Below, piece by piece: positions 6,544 through 13,796 of a stretch of 14,818 bases of DNA. The number at the start of each line of letters is the position of its first letter. The stretch's first letter is position 1. A program made the position numbers and the translations under genes. This DNA comes from Candidatus Krumholzibacteriia bacterium (GTDB lineage Bacteria > Krumholzibacteriota > Krumholzibacteriia > LZORAL124-64-63): the NCBI GenBank assembly GCA_030643455.1, contig DAOWLV010000024.1:1-14818 (forward strand), in the 5' to 3' direction. A model generated the notes under the pieces. That model did no database searches and was not told the DNA's origin. It worked only from the letters and a program-made list of their open reading frames with translations.

Positions 6544-9500
6544 TCACAGGGTCAGTTTCATCAACCCTGCCATGGCGCGGATCATCCCGCTTGGTGGCGG
6601 CAGAAGAGCGTCCAGTTCCTCAGTGGTTTCGAGCCATTCGCACAGCCCGGGCAGCAGCAGGAAATCGATGAAGCCGAAAAGACTCTGCCAGCCTCCGAGC
6701 AGGACCATCACTTCCCCGTCCATGACCATGCTGCGGTAGTCCATGTTGGTGCTGCCCACTGAGAAGTAGTAGATGAGCTCTTCCTTCTCAGCGGGAGTGA
6801 GATCCTCCAGGAGACCAAGGATGAGTTCCCCCCAGGCAGCCTTGAGGGCTTCGGGGATATTCTGCACGTCCGGAGCAATGCCGGATGTATCGTTCGGGGC
6901 CGCCTGCATGGCCAGGTATTCGATGTGGGCACGCAGGATGGTGGCCAGTTCCGGGCGTTCCATCAGCTTTTCCCACGCCGATCCGGAGGCGAAGAAGTTC
7001 GCCTTCAGATGGATCTTGGGCTTCACTTCGGCATCAGTGCCCGACAGGTATCGGACCGAGTACCCGAGAGAATCCAGGAGAGCATCAACGTTTTCGAGTG
7101 CTGCATCTGCGGCCGGATTCTCGGGGTAGATCTCCAACACCCACGGCGGACGGGCCTCAACGGACTGCTTGAATCGGCCTGCGATATCCCCCACTCCCTG
7201 TTTCGGTGCGTAGAGTCCGACCTCCAGAAGTCCCCCCGATTCCTTCAGGATTTCATCCATTTCGTTGGAAAAAACAATCAGACGCCCCATCAAACCGTGG
7301 GCCCGCGCCAGAGTCGGTGCAGCTCCGCTGGGCGCCGAATCAAGCGTCGGAGCGATGACCAGCACCTTGCAGCCCCTCTGGGCGCTGCCCGCCAGCAGCG
7401 AGGCGTAGATGTAACTTTGCCAAAGGGAATCGGGAACCTTGAGAATCGAACCCGGCGGCATCGGGCTGTAAAGCACCGCCTTGGCCGCGTTGACTGGCTT
7501 ATCGTGGAAACCCGTCTCGTTGTGCAACTGCATCACCGAACCGCGATGGCTGATTCCATCAGGATTACGGGCCTGTTGTTCGGCTGCCAGCATCTGTCCG
7601 TAATTGACCGGTTTGGAAATTTTCCGCAGGGGATAGGGAATATCCGTGGGCTCGTACCCCTGGGCCATCAGCAGGCCGCGGGCGGCATCCTTCACCGCCA
7701 GGGCGCCTGGACCCTGGATCATGATGGCACGGTCTTCCCAGTTGGGACCGATATAGTGTTCGCCGATGCCCATGCCCGTGAACATGGCCATACCGCGATA
7801 TGGATCCTCCTCGGTGATGTCGTAAAAAGCGATCTTGCGGTGGTCACGCATCATGTTGTCGGGAATCGGCAGGATGCCAACGCTGTGCCAGCTGAAAAAC
7901 GACGGGTCCGCCGGATTGGTGATGTTGACATGCACCTTGATCAGGTTCTTCAGCCAATCTTCCCCGTACTGGCTTTTTGCCACCTGCAGGATCATGGACT
8001 CGGAAACAGCCTGGCGCAGACGGTCCTGGGTCTCCTTCAGCCGCTGTTCCCAATCCTCGAATCCCTTGGGCAGACCCATCTCGTAATCCAGCGGGGAGGA
8101 CAACAGCCGCAGCCACAGCCGGGCCTTGTTGATCTCGAAATAGTGCTGATCCAGCAGGATGAAATACTGGGGCAGTTTACCCGTTTCATCGAAAGCCGAC
8201 ACGCGTTCGATCATCGCTTCGAGGTAGTTCAGGGTCTGGGCGTAGGCCACCGCGTCGGGTTTGCCTTCGCCGTTGAGCCCGCGGAAATCATGGATCCACA
8301 AAACGTGGTAGTCTTCCGCCATACGCACGGAGCGAACCATTTCCCACTGGAACTGCTCGTTGATCACATACCAGATCCGGTTTTCCTCGGTGAAGGGCTG
8401 TTGGGCCGATTTGGCGATGATATCGTCCAGCTCGGCCTGGGAATCGTGCTGGTCGGGTGTCAACGCGTATTGAAGCGGCAGCCAGACGAAGCGTGAATCC
8501 TCCCAGCGATCGCGCAGCAGAGCACGGTTCTCCTCCATCACGTCGCACAGGGTCTGGAACACGTAGAAGATCTGGTTCGCGTGTTGGTCGTTCGTATTCG
8601 TATCGGTCAGAACCCAGCTCGCGAATTCGGTCTGGGCAATTGCGATCATGCTGATCAGCGAGTCATGCTTTTTGCGTTGGCCCAAGAGGTAGTTGTAGGG
8701 AACCAGCACCTCGTCCAACAGGATGGCACGGGCCTTGACACTCAGGGAGCGGCCCATATCGGAGGTATTCCTGTCTCCTGCAGCCAGAGAAAAGGCGCGG
8801 TCCAGGGTTTCGTGATACGCCCTGATCTCCTCGGGCAGGGTGTGCCCCCCGGGGAATCCGCTGTCGGTGGTATCGATGTGGGCCTTCAAGGCGGCCAGGA
8901 CAGGAGCCATGGCCTCGGCTGCGTCAGCACCCTCCGGTTCGGCGAAGGGCTGGGTCATCATGGCCAACCAGTGGGCCCGCTCTCTCAGGTCGGTGAGGGA
9001 TTTTTTCAGGAGTTCGTCCTGCAACTCAAGTTCCAACCGGAAAGGATCGCGGAAGTCGAGGCTCACGTTGTCGCTCTTGGGACGAGTCGCGCCGATATTG
9101 CGACCCCACAGGGGCACGTTGATGCCCACACCAAAGGTCTGGTCCCGGGCCGGAAGCCAGCGCAGAGCGAGAGTCGTACCCCGGCCAAAGACCCCACCCC
9201 TCCTGAGGGGCAAGTCAAGAGTCAGAAGAAAATCCCACACATCGTCGCTGGCGTTGTAGTCGACACCTCCTCCAAAATAAAAACTGGGGATTTCGAACAG
9301 CGCGCGCCCACCGCCATCGAGGTCCTTGTGGCGAAACCCCACATAACCTTCAATCCGCAGGGCGGCGATGCCCACTACGGGACTACCCAGATCCTTGGAC
9401 AGGCCGAGATTGTAGAATCCCGCCAGATCGCTGTTGTTCTGGGGGCGGTACCACTGCAGTTCGAAACCCGAGCGCCCCTTGTAGACCGGAGGCATTCCCA

Positions 9501-9645
9501 GGGAGTAGGTCTCGCCGCCTTTTTCCGGAGGGAGATCGCGCTGGGCTGAAGCCTTTTCCGCAAAACCAACGCACCCCAGCAATGCCACCAGTGTGACCAG
9601 GGGTCCCGTGATCATCCTGACGGGGAATCCGGATCCGACTGACAT
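6544..9645 (-). CDS. Exported phospholipase D superfamily protein with beta-rich N-terminus
   Basis: A 1033-residue protein. Residues 1-35 are a Sec signal peptide ending ASA-Q. Residues about 45-185 are a run of alternating hydrophobic and polar segments rich in Gly and aromatics, resembling outer-membrane beta strands. About 200-590 is mostly helical. A PLD core follows: HKD motif 1 is complete, His602-x-Lys604-x4-Asp609, with GMGIGEHY and a W-DRAIMIQGPG segment after it. Motif 2 has His879-x-Lys881, but Ala886 replaces the Asp, and its GSTNMDYRS partner sits at 964-972, about 80 residues later instead of about 10. PLD enzymes cleave or transfer phosphodiesters; cardiolipin synthases and phosphatidylserine synthases belong here, so lipid headgroup exchange in the envelope is possible. 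The ATG at 9645 has AAAGGAGA upstream; an open frame extending to 10359 only overlaps the channel gene. Last gene of the operon. The superfamily is firm; substrate and localisation are inferred. Confidence 0.85.
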   Translation of the reverse strand: MSVGSGFPVRMITGPLVTLVALLGCVGFAEKASAQRDLPPEKGGETYSLGMPPVYKGRSGFELQWYRPQNNSDLAGFYNLGLSKDLGSPVVGIAALRIEGYVGFRHKDLDGGGRALFEIPSFYFGGGVDYNASDDVWDFLLTLDLPLRRGGVFGRGTTLALRWLPARDQTFGVGINVPLWGRNIGATRPKSDNVSLDFRDPFRLELELQDELLKKSLTDLRERAHWLAMMTQPFAEPEGADAAEAMAPVLAALKAHIDTTDSGFPGGHTLPEEIRAYHETLDRAFSLAAGDRNTSDMGRSLSVKARAILLDEVLVPYNYLLGQRKKHDSLISMIAIAQTEFASWVLTDTNTNDQHANQIFYVFQTLCDVMEENRALLRDRWEDSRFVWLPLQYALTPDQHDSQAELDDIIAKSAQQPFTEENRIWYVINEQFQWEMVRSVRMAEDYHVLWIHDFRGLNGEGKPDAVAYAQTLNYLEAMIERVSAFDETGKLPQYFILLDQHYFEINKARLWLRLLSSPLDYEMGLPKGFEDWEQRLKETQDRLRQAVSESMILQVAKSQYGEDWLKNLIKVHVNITNPADPSFFSWHSVGILPIPDNMMRDHRKIAFYDITEEDPYRGMAMFTGMGIGEHYIGPNWEDRAIMIQGPGALAVKDAARGLLMAQGYEPTDIPYPLRKISKPVNYGQMLAAEQQARNPDGISHRGSVMQLHNETGFHDKPVNAAKAVLYSPMPPGSILKVPDSLWQSYIYASLLAGSAQRGCKVLVIAPTLDSAPSGAAPTLARAHGLMGRLIVFSNEMDEILKESGGLLEVGLYAPKQGVGDIAGRFKQSVEARPPWVLEIYPENPAADAALENVDALLDSLGYSVRYLSGTDAEVKPKIHLKANFFASGSAWEKLMERPELATILRAHIEYLAMQAAPNDTSGIAPDVQNIPEALKAAWGELILGLLEDLTPAEKEELIYYFSVGSTNMDYRSMVMDGEVMVLLGGWQSLFGFIDFLLLPGLCEWLETTEELDALLPPPSGMIRAMAGLMKLTL

Positions 9646-9650
9646 TAAAC

Positions 9651-9658
9651 TCTCCTTT
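9651..9658 (-). promoter_or_regulatory. Ribosome-binding site fixing the PLD gene start
   Basis: AAAGGAGA on the minus strand, with GGAG 6 nt before the ATG at 9645. It decides against longer versions of the frame that would reach back to 10359 across the channel gene, and it lies inside the 38-nt gap after the channel's stop codon. Confidence 0.8.
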
Positions 9659-9683
9659 GTCGGTTGCTTTTCCCGGTCCTCAA

Positions 9684-10112
9684 TCAACCCTTCTGGTCGT
9701 CTTCCCGCAGGACCCTGTAATGGGGCGACAGGATTTCCACACCCGCTTCGTTGAACTGGTCCTGGATGTTCTGGTGCAGCTCGGAATAGGAGGCCGGAAT
9801 CTGGCGAGGCTTGTCGGTGTAGGCGTTGAGTTCGTATTCGATGTAGAAATCGTTCAACCCTTTTTGCAGGACAAACGGCTCGGGATCCTCCATGACATTT
9901 TCGGAAGCCTTGGCCGCCCCGATCAAAAGTTCGTGCACCTGCCGCCAGGGCACGTCGTATCCGATGGTGACGGAGGTGTGCAGGATCAGTTCCTTGGTTC
10001 TGGCCTTCGAAGTGAAGTTGATGATCTGCCCGGCCAGGATATTGGTGTTGGGGATGGTCACCCGTTCGTTCTTGGGGGTCCGCAGGCGAGTGGTCAGAAG
10101 ATTGCGATCCAC
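9684..10112 (-). CDS. MscS-family channel, C-terminal part after an in-frame stop
   Basis: The 142 residues from a GTG at 10112 are the cytoplasmic beta and C-terminal domains of an MscS channel. NLLTTRLRTPKNERVTIPN followed by ILAGQIINF matches the family's beta-domain signature. The frame is the same as that of the upstream part, and five further codons (TVGDV) join it to the TAG at 10128-10130, so the two pieces are one gene of 554 codons split by a nonsense codon. No Shine-Dalgarno precedes the GTG, so independent translation is doubtful. It ends 38 nt before the PLD gene. This domain cannot form a pore without the membrane part. The homology is secure; whether it is expressed is not. Confidence 0.8.
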   Translation of the reverse strand: MDRNLLTTRLRTPKNERVTIPNTNILAGQIINFTSKARTKELILHTSVTIGYDVPWRQVHELLIGAAKASENVMEDPEPFVLQKGLNDFYIEYELNAYTDKPRQIPASYSELHQNIQDQFNEAGVEILSPHYRVLREDDQKG

Positions 10113-10127
10113 GACGTCGCCGACTGT

Positions 10128-10130
10128 CTA
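10128..10130 (-). other. In-frame amber codon interrupting the channel gene
   Basis: TAG (complement CTA) lies in frame between MscS pore and beta-domain sequence, with recognisable family sequence resuming at the very next codons. Because the frame does not change, a frameshift is not needed to explain it. TAG also ends purL, the cytochrome and the transporter gene here, so general reassignment of TAG is unlikely. Confidence 0.9.
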
Positions 10131-11348
10131 TGCCGTCTTCTGCTTGTCCCCTATATTGAAGGGGCGCATGTAGATCAGGATGATACCGGAGATGACGTTG
10201 GCCATCGCCCCACCCGATCCGATCGAGACCAGGAGACCAATGAAGAGGGACATGCCCTTGAAGGCGCCGGAACTCGACCCGGGGATATAGGGGAAAGCCA
10301 CCACGATGGAGAAGGAAATGACAATCAACCGGACGATGTTGAAGGTCGGCCGGCCCCACTCCGGGTAGAATCCGGAAATCCTGATCCGTCCCCGCTCGAT
10401 CTCATGAAAGAAAAAGCGGATACCGCGCAGAAGAAAGACAGTGCCGATAATAATGAAGGCCAAAAAGAAGAAGGATGGGATCTGTTCCAGAAAAGCGGTG
10501 CCGAAGGCTTTCAACGGGCCCGCCGCAAGACCATAAACCTGGGAAGCGATACCATAGGTCCAGGGAAACAGGCTCAGCAGGAAATTCAGGTACGCGAGAA
10601 CCATCCAGACGAGGGTAACGAAGTAGACCAGGCGATTGACGGCCCGGAAGAGATTGACCAGAACCTCCCCCTTCAGGACCTTGAACAGGGTCAAAGTACC
10701 GATACGCTGCTCCAGAGAATTTTCCAAGCGCCTGCGCAGGCGGGAAAGCACCGTCAGCAACACCACCAGCAGGATCGTCGCCAGGACCGCGTAGATAACC
10801 GCCTTGATGATCGAGCCGGAACTGAAATCACTGCGATAATCGATGATGGCCTGCCGGATGATCTCGATCCGTTCTTCAGCCAGTTCCGTGTCAGTGACTC
10901 CCAGGGCTTTGGCTTCAATCTCCCACACGGCCCCCAGGTACTCCCTGCCACACATGAGCAGGGTGCCCTGGATTCTATCGTCCTTGATGGTTGTCAGGTC
11001 CTCGGGGCTATACTTGAACGACTTGGCGATTTCACCAATGGCTTCACTCAACGCCGCGGCGCGATCACCAGCACCGACGACGCTCACCCCATGCATGGGA
11101 AAGAGATCCTTCCCCTGCAGAACGACCATCGCCGTGCTGTCTTCCAGGGCCTCCGCCACGGCAACGGAATCCTCGGTCACGGCAGCGGCCACCTGTTCTT
11201 CGACCGTTAACGCGGTATCCAGCTGGGGGGGGGGGTCATCCTGATCCTGGGCCAAGCCCGGCAGGGCAAGGAGCCCAAAAACCAAAGCCAGGATCATCAG
11301 GATCTTCAGGCCATGCGGCACAGCCCTCAATTTCGTCATGGTTATCAT
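10128..11348 (-). CDS. MscS-family mechanosensitive channel, N-terminal and pore part
   Basis: A large-type small-conductance channel subunit for the inner membrane. A signal peptide (1-33, ending GLAQ) is followed by a periplasmic region (about 34-178) and transmembrane helices near 180-203, 238-262, 285-308 and 337-355. The pore helix lies at about 361-395, with the Gly/Ala-rich SIGSGGAMANVISG and then MRPFNIGD, which marks the pore/beta-domain junction. Translation stops at a TAG in place of codon 407, directly after DKQKTA, where homologues run on as ...DTVGDVV. As read, the product lacks the cytoplasmic vestibule. The ATG overlaps the stop of the efflux gene as ATGA and has AGGA 6 nt upstream. 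Codons 38-42 contain an 11-C run. It could be a broken gene, a sequencing error, or an amber that is read through. Confidence 0.85.
   Translation of the reverse strand: MITMTKLRAVPHGLKILMILALVFGLLALPGLAQDQDDPPPQLDTALTVEEQVAAAVTEDSVAVAEALEDSTAMVVLQGKDLFPMHGVSVVGAGDRAAALSEAIGEIAKSFKYSPEDLTTIKDDRIQGTLLMCGREYLGAVWEIEAKALGVTDTELAEERIEIIRQAIIDYRSDFSSGSIIKAVIYAVLATILLVVLLTVLSRLRRRLENSLEQRIGTLTLFKVLKGEVLVNLFRAVNRLVYFVTLVWMVLAYLNFLLSLFPWTYGIASQVYGLAAGPLKAFGTAFLEQIPSFFFLAFIIIGTVFLLRGIRFFFHEIERGRIRISGFYPEWGRPTFNIVRLIVISFSIVVAFPYIPGSSSGAFKGMSLFIGLLVSIGSGGAMANVISGIILIYMRPFNIGDKQKTA
11225..11235 (-). repeat. Eleven-C homopolymer in the channel gene
   Basis: Eleven consecutive C residues on the coding (minus) strand, within codons Asp38-Pro-Pro-Pro-Gln42, just after the signal peptide. 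Gain or loss of one base would shift the frame and abolish the channel. Tracts of this length in coding DNA are typical slippage sites, both in cells and during sequencing. Confidence 0.85.
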
Positions 11349-12745
11349 TCGTCGTCCTGATCGTTTGAAATAACACCATCATCGACGGCAATGCTGTCCT
11401 GGGCGGCAGTCCACCCACCCCCCAGGGCCTGATAGAGCTGAACGGTCGAGGTAAGCCTCAACTGCAGGGTTTCCGACGCCTTCAACTGGGAACTGAACAG
11501 CGATCGCTGAAGATCGAGAACCTCCAGGTAGCTGGTCAGGCCTCCTTCATACCGAACCCAGGACAATTCGGCCGCGCTGCTGGCGGATTCCAGCTGTTTG
11601 ATTCTCGAAGCCAGTTCCGCGTCATAGGTTTCGACCGCGACCAGAGCATCCTCCACTTCCCGCAAAGCGGTCAAGAACGTTTGCTCATAGGCGTTCAGCA
11701 GTTGCTCGGTCCGGGCGATTTCCACTTCGACCCGCCGCTGGTTTTCGCCGGAATTGAAGAGCGGACCGAATATCTGGGCGCCCAGACCGGCGAAGCTGCT
11801 GGAAGCATCGGAAAACTGGGCACCGAGATCGGCAGTCAGGTTTAGTTGGGGATATTTGAGGGCCTCTGCCACTCCGATACGGGCGGTCTGGGCATGCAAC
11901 CTGCGTTCCGCGGCCAGGACATCCGGACGGCGGTCCAACAGCGCCGAAGGCAGGCCAACGGGAATTTCCGGCGCCTGCGCCTGATCATCCAACGACAACC
12001 CCCGCTCGATGTCCATGGGGGGCTGGCCGAGCAACACGCTCAATACATTTTCCGTCTGGGCCCGCAACCGCGCGAAGGTCTGAACGGAAACCTCGGCTTC
12101 GTACACCTGGATTTCCGCCTGATTGACGTCGACCTCCGTTACCATACCGGCCCGCTGGCGGGATTCCACCACACCCAGGGTCTGCATCCTGGTTTCGACG
12201 GTCTGTTCGGAAATCGCCAGACGGTTGTCCAGGTCGCGCAGAAGGAAATAGGTGCGGGCAACCTGGGACACCAGCCCGATGGTCACGTTGCGGTAGGCTT
12301 CTTCCGTGGCCAGCATTTCCTGCACGGCCGCCTCGTTGGAACGGCGGACCCTCCCCCACAGGTCGACCTGGTAGGACACGTCCAGCGCCACGAACGCACT
12401 GCTGGCGGTTCCATCGTTTGCCGACGACCTGTCGAGCGCGCCATCAGCCGCGTAGTTCACCCGGGGATAGAGATCGGCCCGCACGATGCCCAATCGGGCC
12501 CGGGCTTCACTGATCCGGGCCATGGACGCCCGCAGGTCCCGGTTGCCCTCTAGGGCGGTATCGATCAGGTCCTGGAGTACGGGATCCTGGAACATTTCCC
12601 ACCAGGGAAGATCGGCGATGGTGGTGTCCGCCGAGGCGCTGGTCCTGTATTCGCCCGGTTCGACGACCGGTGGACGGACATAGTCGGGACCCATGGTGCA
12701 GCCGGCCACCAATATCAGGGGAAGAAGAGGAAGCCAACGCTTCAT
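11345..12745 (-). CDS. NodT-type outer-membrane efflux lipoprotein
   Basis: The outer-membrane channel of a tripartite exporter, in the TolC/OprM class. Of 466 residues, 1-15 are a lipoprotein signal peptide with lipobox LVAG-Cys16, followed by the family-typical TMGPDYVRPPV. Two repeats of the outer-membrane factor fold are present; ALLDRRPDVLAAERRLHAQ (269-287) and YEGGLTSYLEVLDLQRSLF (399-417) are diagnostic of the NodT group. The ATG at 12745 is preferred over an upstream in-frame start at 12802 because it begins the lipoprotein signal and has AAGGAAGG upstream. It starts 1 nt after the DUF2955 gene's stop and its own stop overlaps the channel gene start (ATGA), so translation is probably coupled on both sides. 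Substrate unknown. Confidence 0.95.
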   Translation of the reverse strand: MKRWLPLLPLILVAGCTMGPDYVRPPVVEPGEYRTSASADTTIADLPWWEMFQDPVLQDLIDTALEGNRDLRASMARISEARARLGIVRADLYPRVNYAADGALDRSSANDGTASSAFVALDVSYQVDLWGRVRRSNEAAVQEMLATEEAYRNVTIGLVSQVARTYFLLRDLDNRLAISEQTVETRMQTLGVVESRQRAGMVTEVDVNQAEIQVYEAEVSVQTFARLRAQTENVLSVLLGQPPMDIERGLSLDDQAQAPEIPVGLPSALLDRRPDVLAAERRLHAQTARIGVAEALKYPQLNLTADLGAQFSDASSSFAGLGAQIFGPLFNSGENQRRVEVEIARTEQLLNAYEQTFLTALREVEDALVAVETYDAELASRIKQLESASSAAELSWVRYEGGLTSYLEVLDLQRSLFSSQLKASETLQLRLTSTVQLYQALGGGWTAAQDSIAVDDGVISNDQDDE

Positions 12746-12746
12746 G

Positions 12747-13796
12747 TCAGGCCTTCCTTCGCCGGGAAAGACGTTCCAGCAGTCCAAAGGCGGCCACCAC
12801 ATAGATCACTGCGATCATCATCTGCAGGACACGGACAATCACCGCGTTGCCGGCATCATCGGTGGAACTCGTCGTCGAACCGATGATCAGCAGCACGGTG
12901 GAAAACGCCATGCCGAACAGGGGGCCGCTTTTTTTTCCTGAAAACAGCTGTCTGCCGAAGGACAGTCCGCAAAGGAGCGTTAGCAGAATCATCAATGGAA
13001 AGGACGGCACCATCACCAGGGTTTCGTAGAACAACACCGAAGCGATGCCGCCCAAAATGTTTCCGGTGATGAGGGCGAGCCCCATTTTGAGATTTCCGGC
13101 CACGCCGGGCTGCATCGAGAGGATGGCGATAAAGACCAGGATCAGGATGCCCCCCGTCCACTGCATGGTGTAAAACACGGCCACGGCCGGAAAAACAACG
13201 GTCACACTCAGCAGTGCGTTCCTCAACTTGACGGCATTTGTCGGGGGAGGCGCTACCAGGGCCGCGGGAACCGGTGAGCCGGCAACAGGAGCAGGCGGAT
13301 CGGGAAACATGGCCCATGTCAGCCAGACCAGCAGAACCATCATCGCGGCGCCGAAAACCAATCCGGCCGCCACCAAAAAGGCGATTTCCGGCATTTGCAT
13401 CCCAACCAGCGGCAACACAAGAAGGGCGATCATCAGCCACATGACCACCAGGGGCGAAGCGCCACCGGCCTTGGCGTAGAACAACCGGAACAGAACCAGC
13501 CCGATGAAGGGCAGATAGACCAGGGGAAACGGCAACAGAAATTCAACGAGAACCAATCCGGCAAGACAGGCAGCGGCAACGACCGAAACAAACCCGAGAC
13601 CGGCTTTCAGCTCCAGCCGGGCCGGCGCGGCCAGAAACCCCAGCGACAGGACAGGGGTCAAATACGACAGGGGCCATCCCACGCCCAGGGCAATGGCCAT
13701 GGCGATAGTGGCGCCCACGGCGTACCGAAGCGTCCGTCGATCCTGGGGCAACAGGATGCCGCGGTGAAGGGCCACCGTTGGCGCGTCAGCGGACAT
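12747..13796 (-). CDS. DUF2955/FUSC-like inner-membrane transport protein
   Basis: A 349-residue polytopic membrane protein with two similar halves, each a cluster of hydrophobic helices, separated by a Pro/Ala-rich linker near 165-190. LRYAVGATIAMAIALGVGWP (23-42) and SYLTPVLSLGFL resemble the start of the DUF2955 group, related to the FUSC aromatic-acid exporters, and these usually sit beside a HlyD protein as here. It would be the inner-membrane component working with the adaptor and the outer-membrane factor. The ATG at 13796 overlaps the end of the HlyD gene by 11 nt; GGAG lies about 11 nt upstream, a little far. An in-frame extension to 13907 is low-complexity shadow sequence. The topology is clear; the family label is from memory of the motif, so less certain. 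Confidence 0.72.
   Translation of the reverse strand: MSADAPTVALHRGILLPQDRRTLRYAVGATIAMAIALGVGWPLSYLTPVLSLGFLAAPARLELKAGLGFVSVVAAACLAGLVLVEFLLPFPLVYLPFIGLVLFRLFYAKAGGASPLVVMWLMIALLVLPLVGMQMPEIAFLVAAGLVFGAAMMVLLVWLTWAMFPDPPAPVAGSPVPAALVAPPPTNAVKLRNALLSVTVVFPAVAVFYTMQWTGGILILVFIAILSMQPGVAGNLKMGLALITGNILGGIASVLFYETLVMVPSFPLMILLTLLCGLSFGRQLFSGKKSGPLFGMAFSTVLLIIGSTTSSTDDAGNAVIVRVLQMMIAVIYVVAAFGLLERLSRRRKA
12929..12936 (-). repeat. Eight-A run in the DUF2955 gene
   Basis: GGA-AAA-AAA-AGC on the coding strand gives eight consecutive A residues at codons for Gly-Lys-Lys-Ser (about 287-290), between two helices of the second half. Runs of this length permit transcriptional slippage or ribosomal frameshifting. 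There is no independent sign that either is used here. Confidence 0.6.

Noticed and set aside
6925..8496. A 523-codon plus-strand open frame opposite the PLD gene
   Set aside because: It is antisense to the PLD coding sequence, has no ribosome-binding site, and its product has no recognisable motif.
10113..10170. A frameshift as the cause of the split channel gene
   Set aside because: Both halves are in the same frame and family sequence resumes at once after the TAG, so a single codon change is simpler. A pair of compensating indels cannot be excluded.
9646..10359. N-terminal extension of the PLD frame by 238 codons
   Set aside because: It overlaps the MscS C-terminal domain in another register and precedes a clear ribosome-binding site and signal peptide at 9645.
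9657..11210. A 517-codon plus-strand open frame opposite the channel gene
   Set aside because: Its product is rich in Asp, Gln and Gly, typical of the reverse complement of hydrophobic coding sequence. The minus-strand MscS match explains the region.
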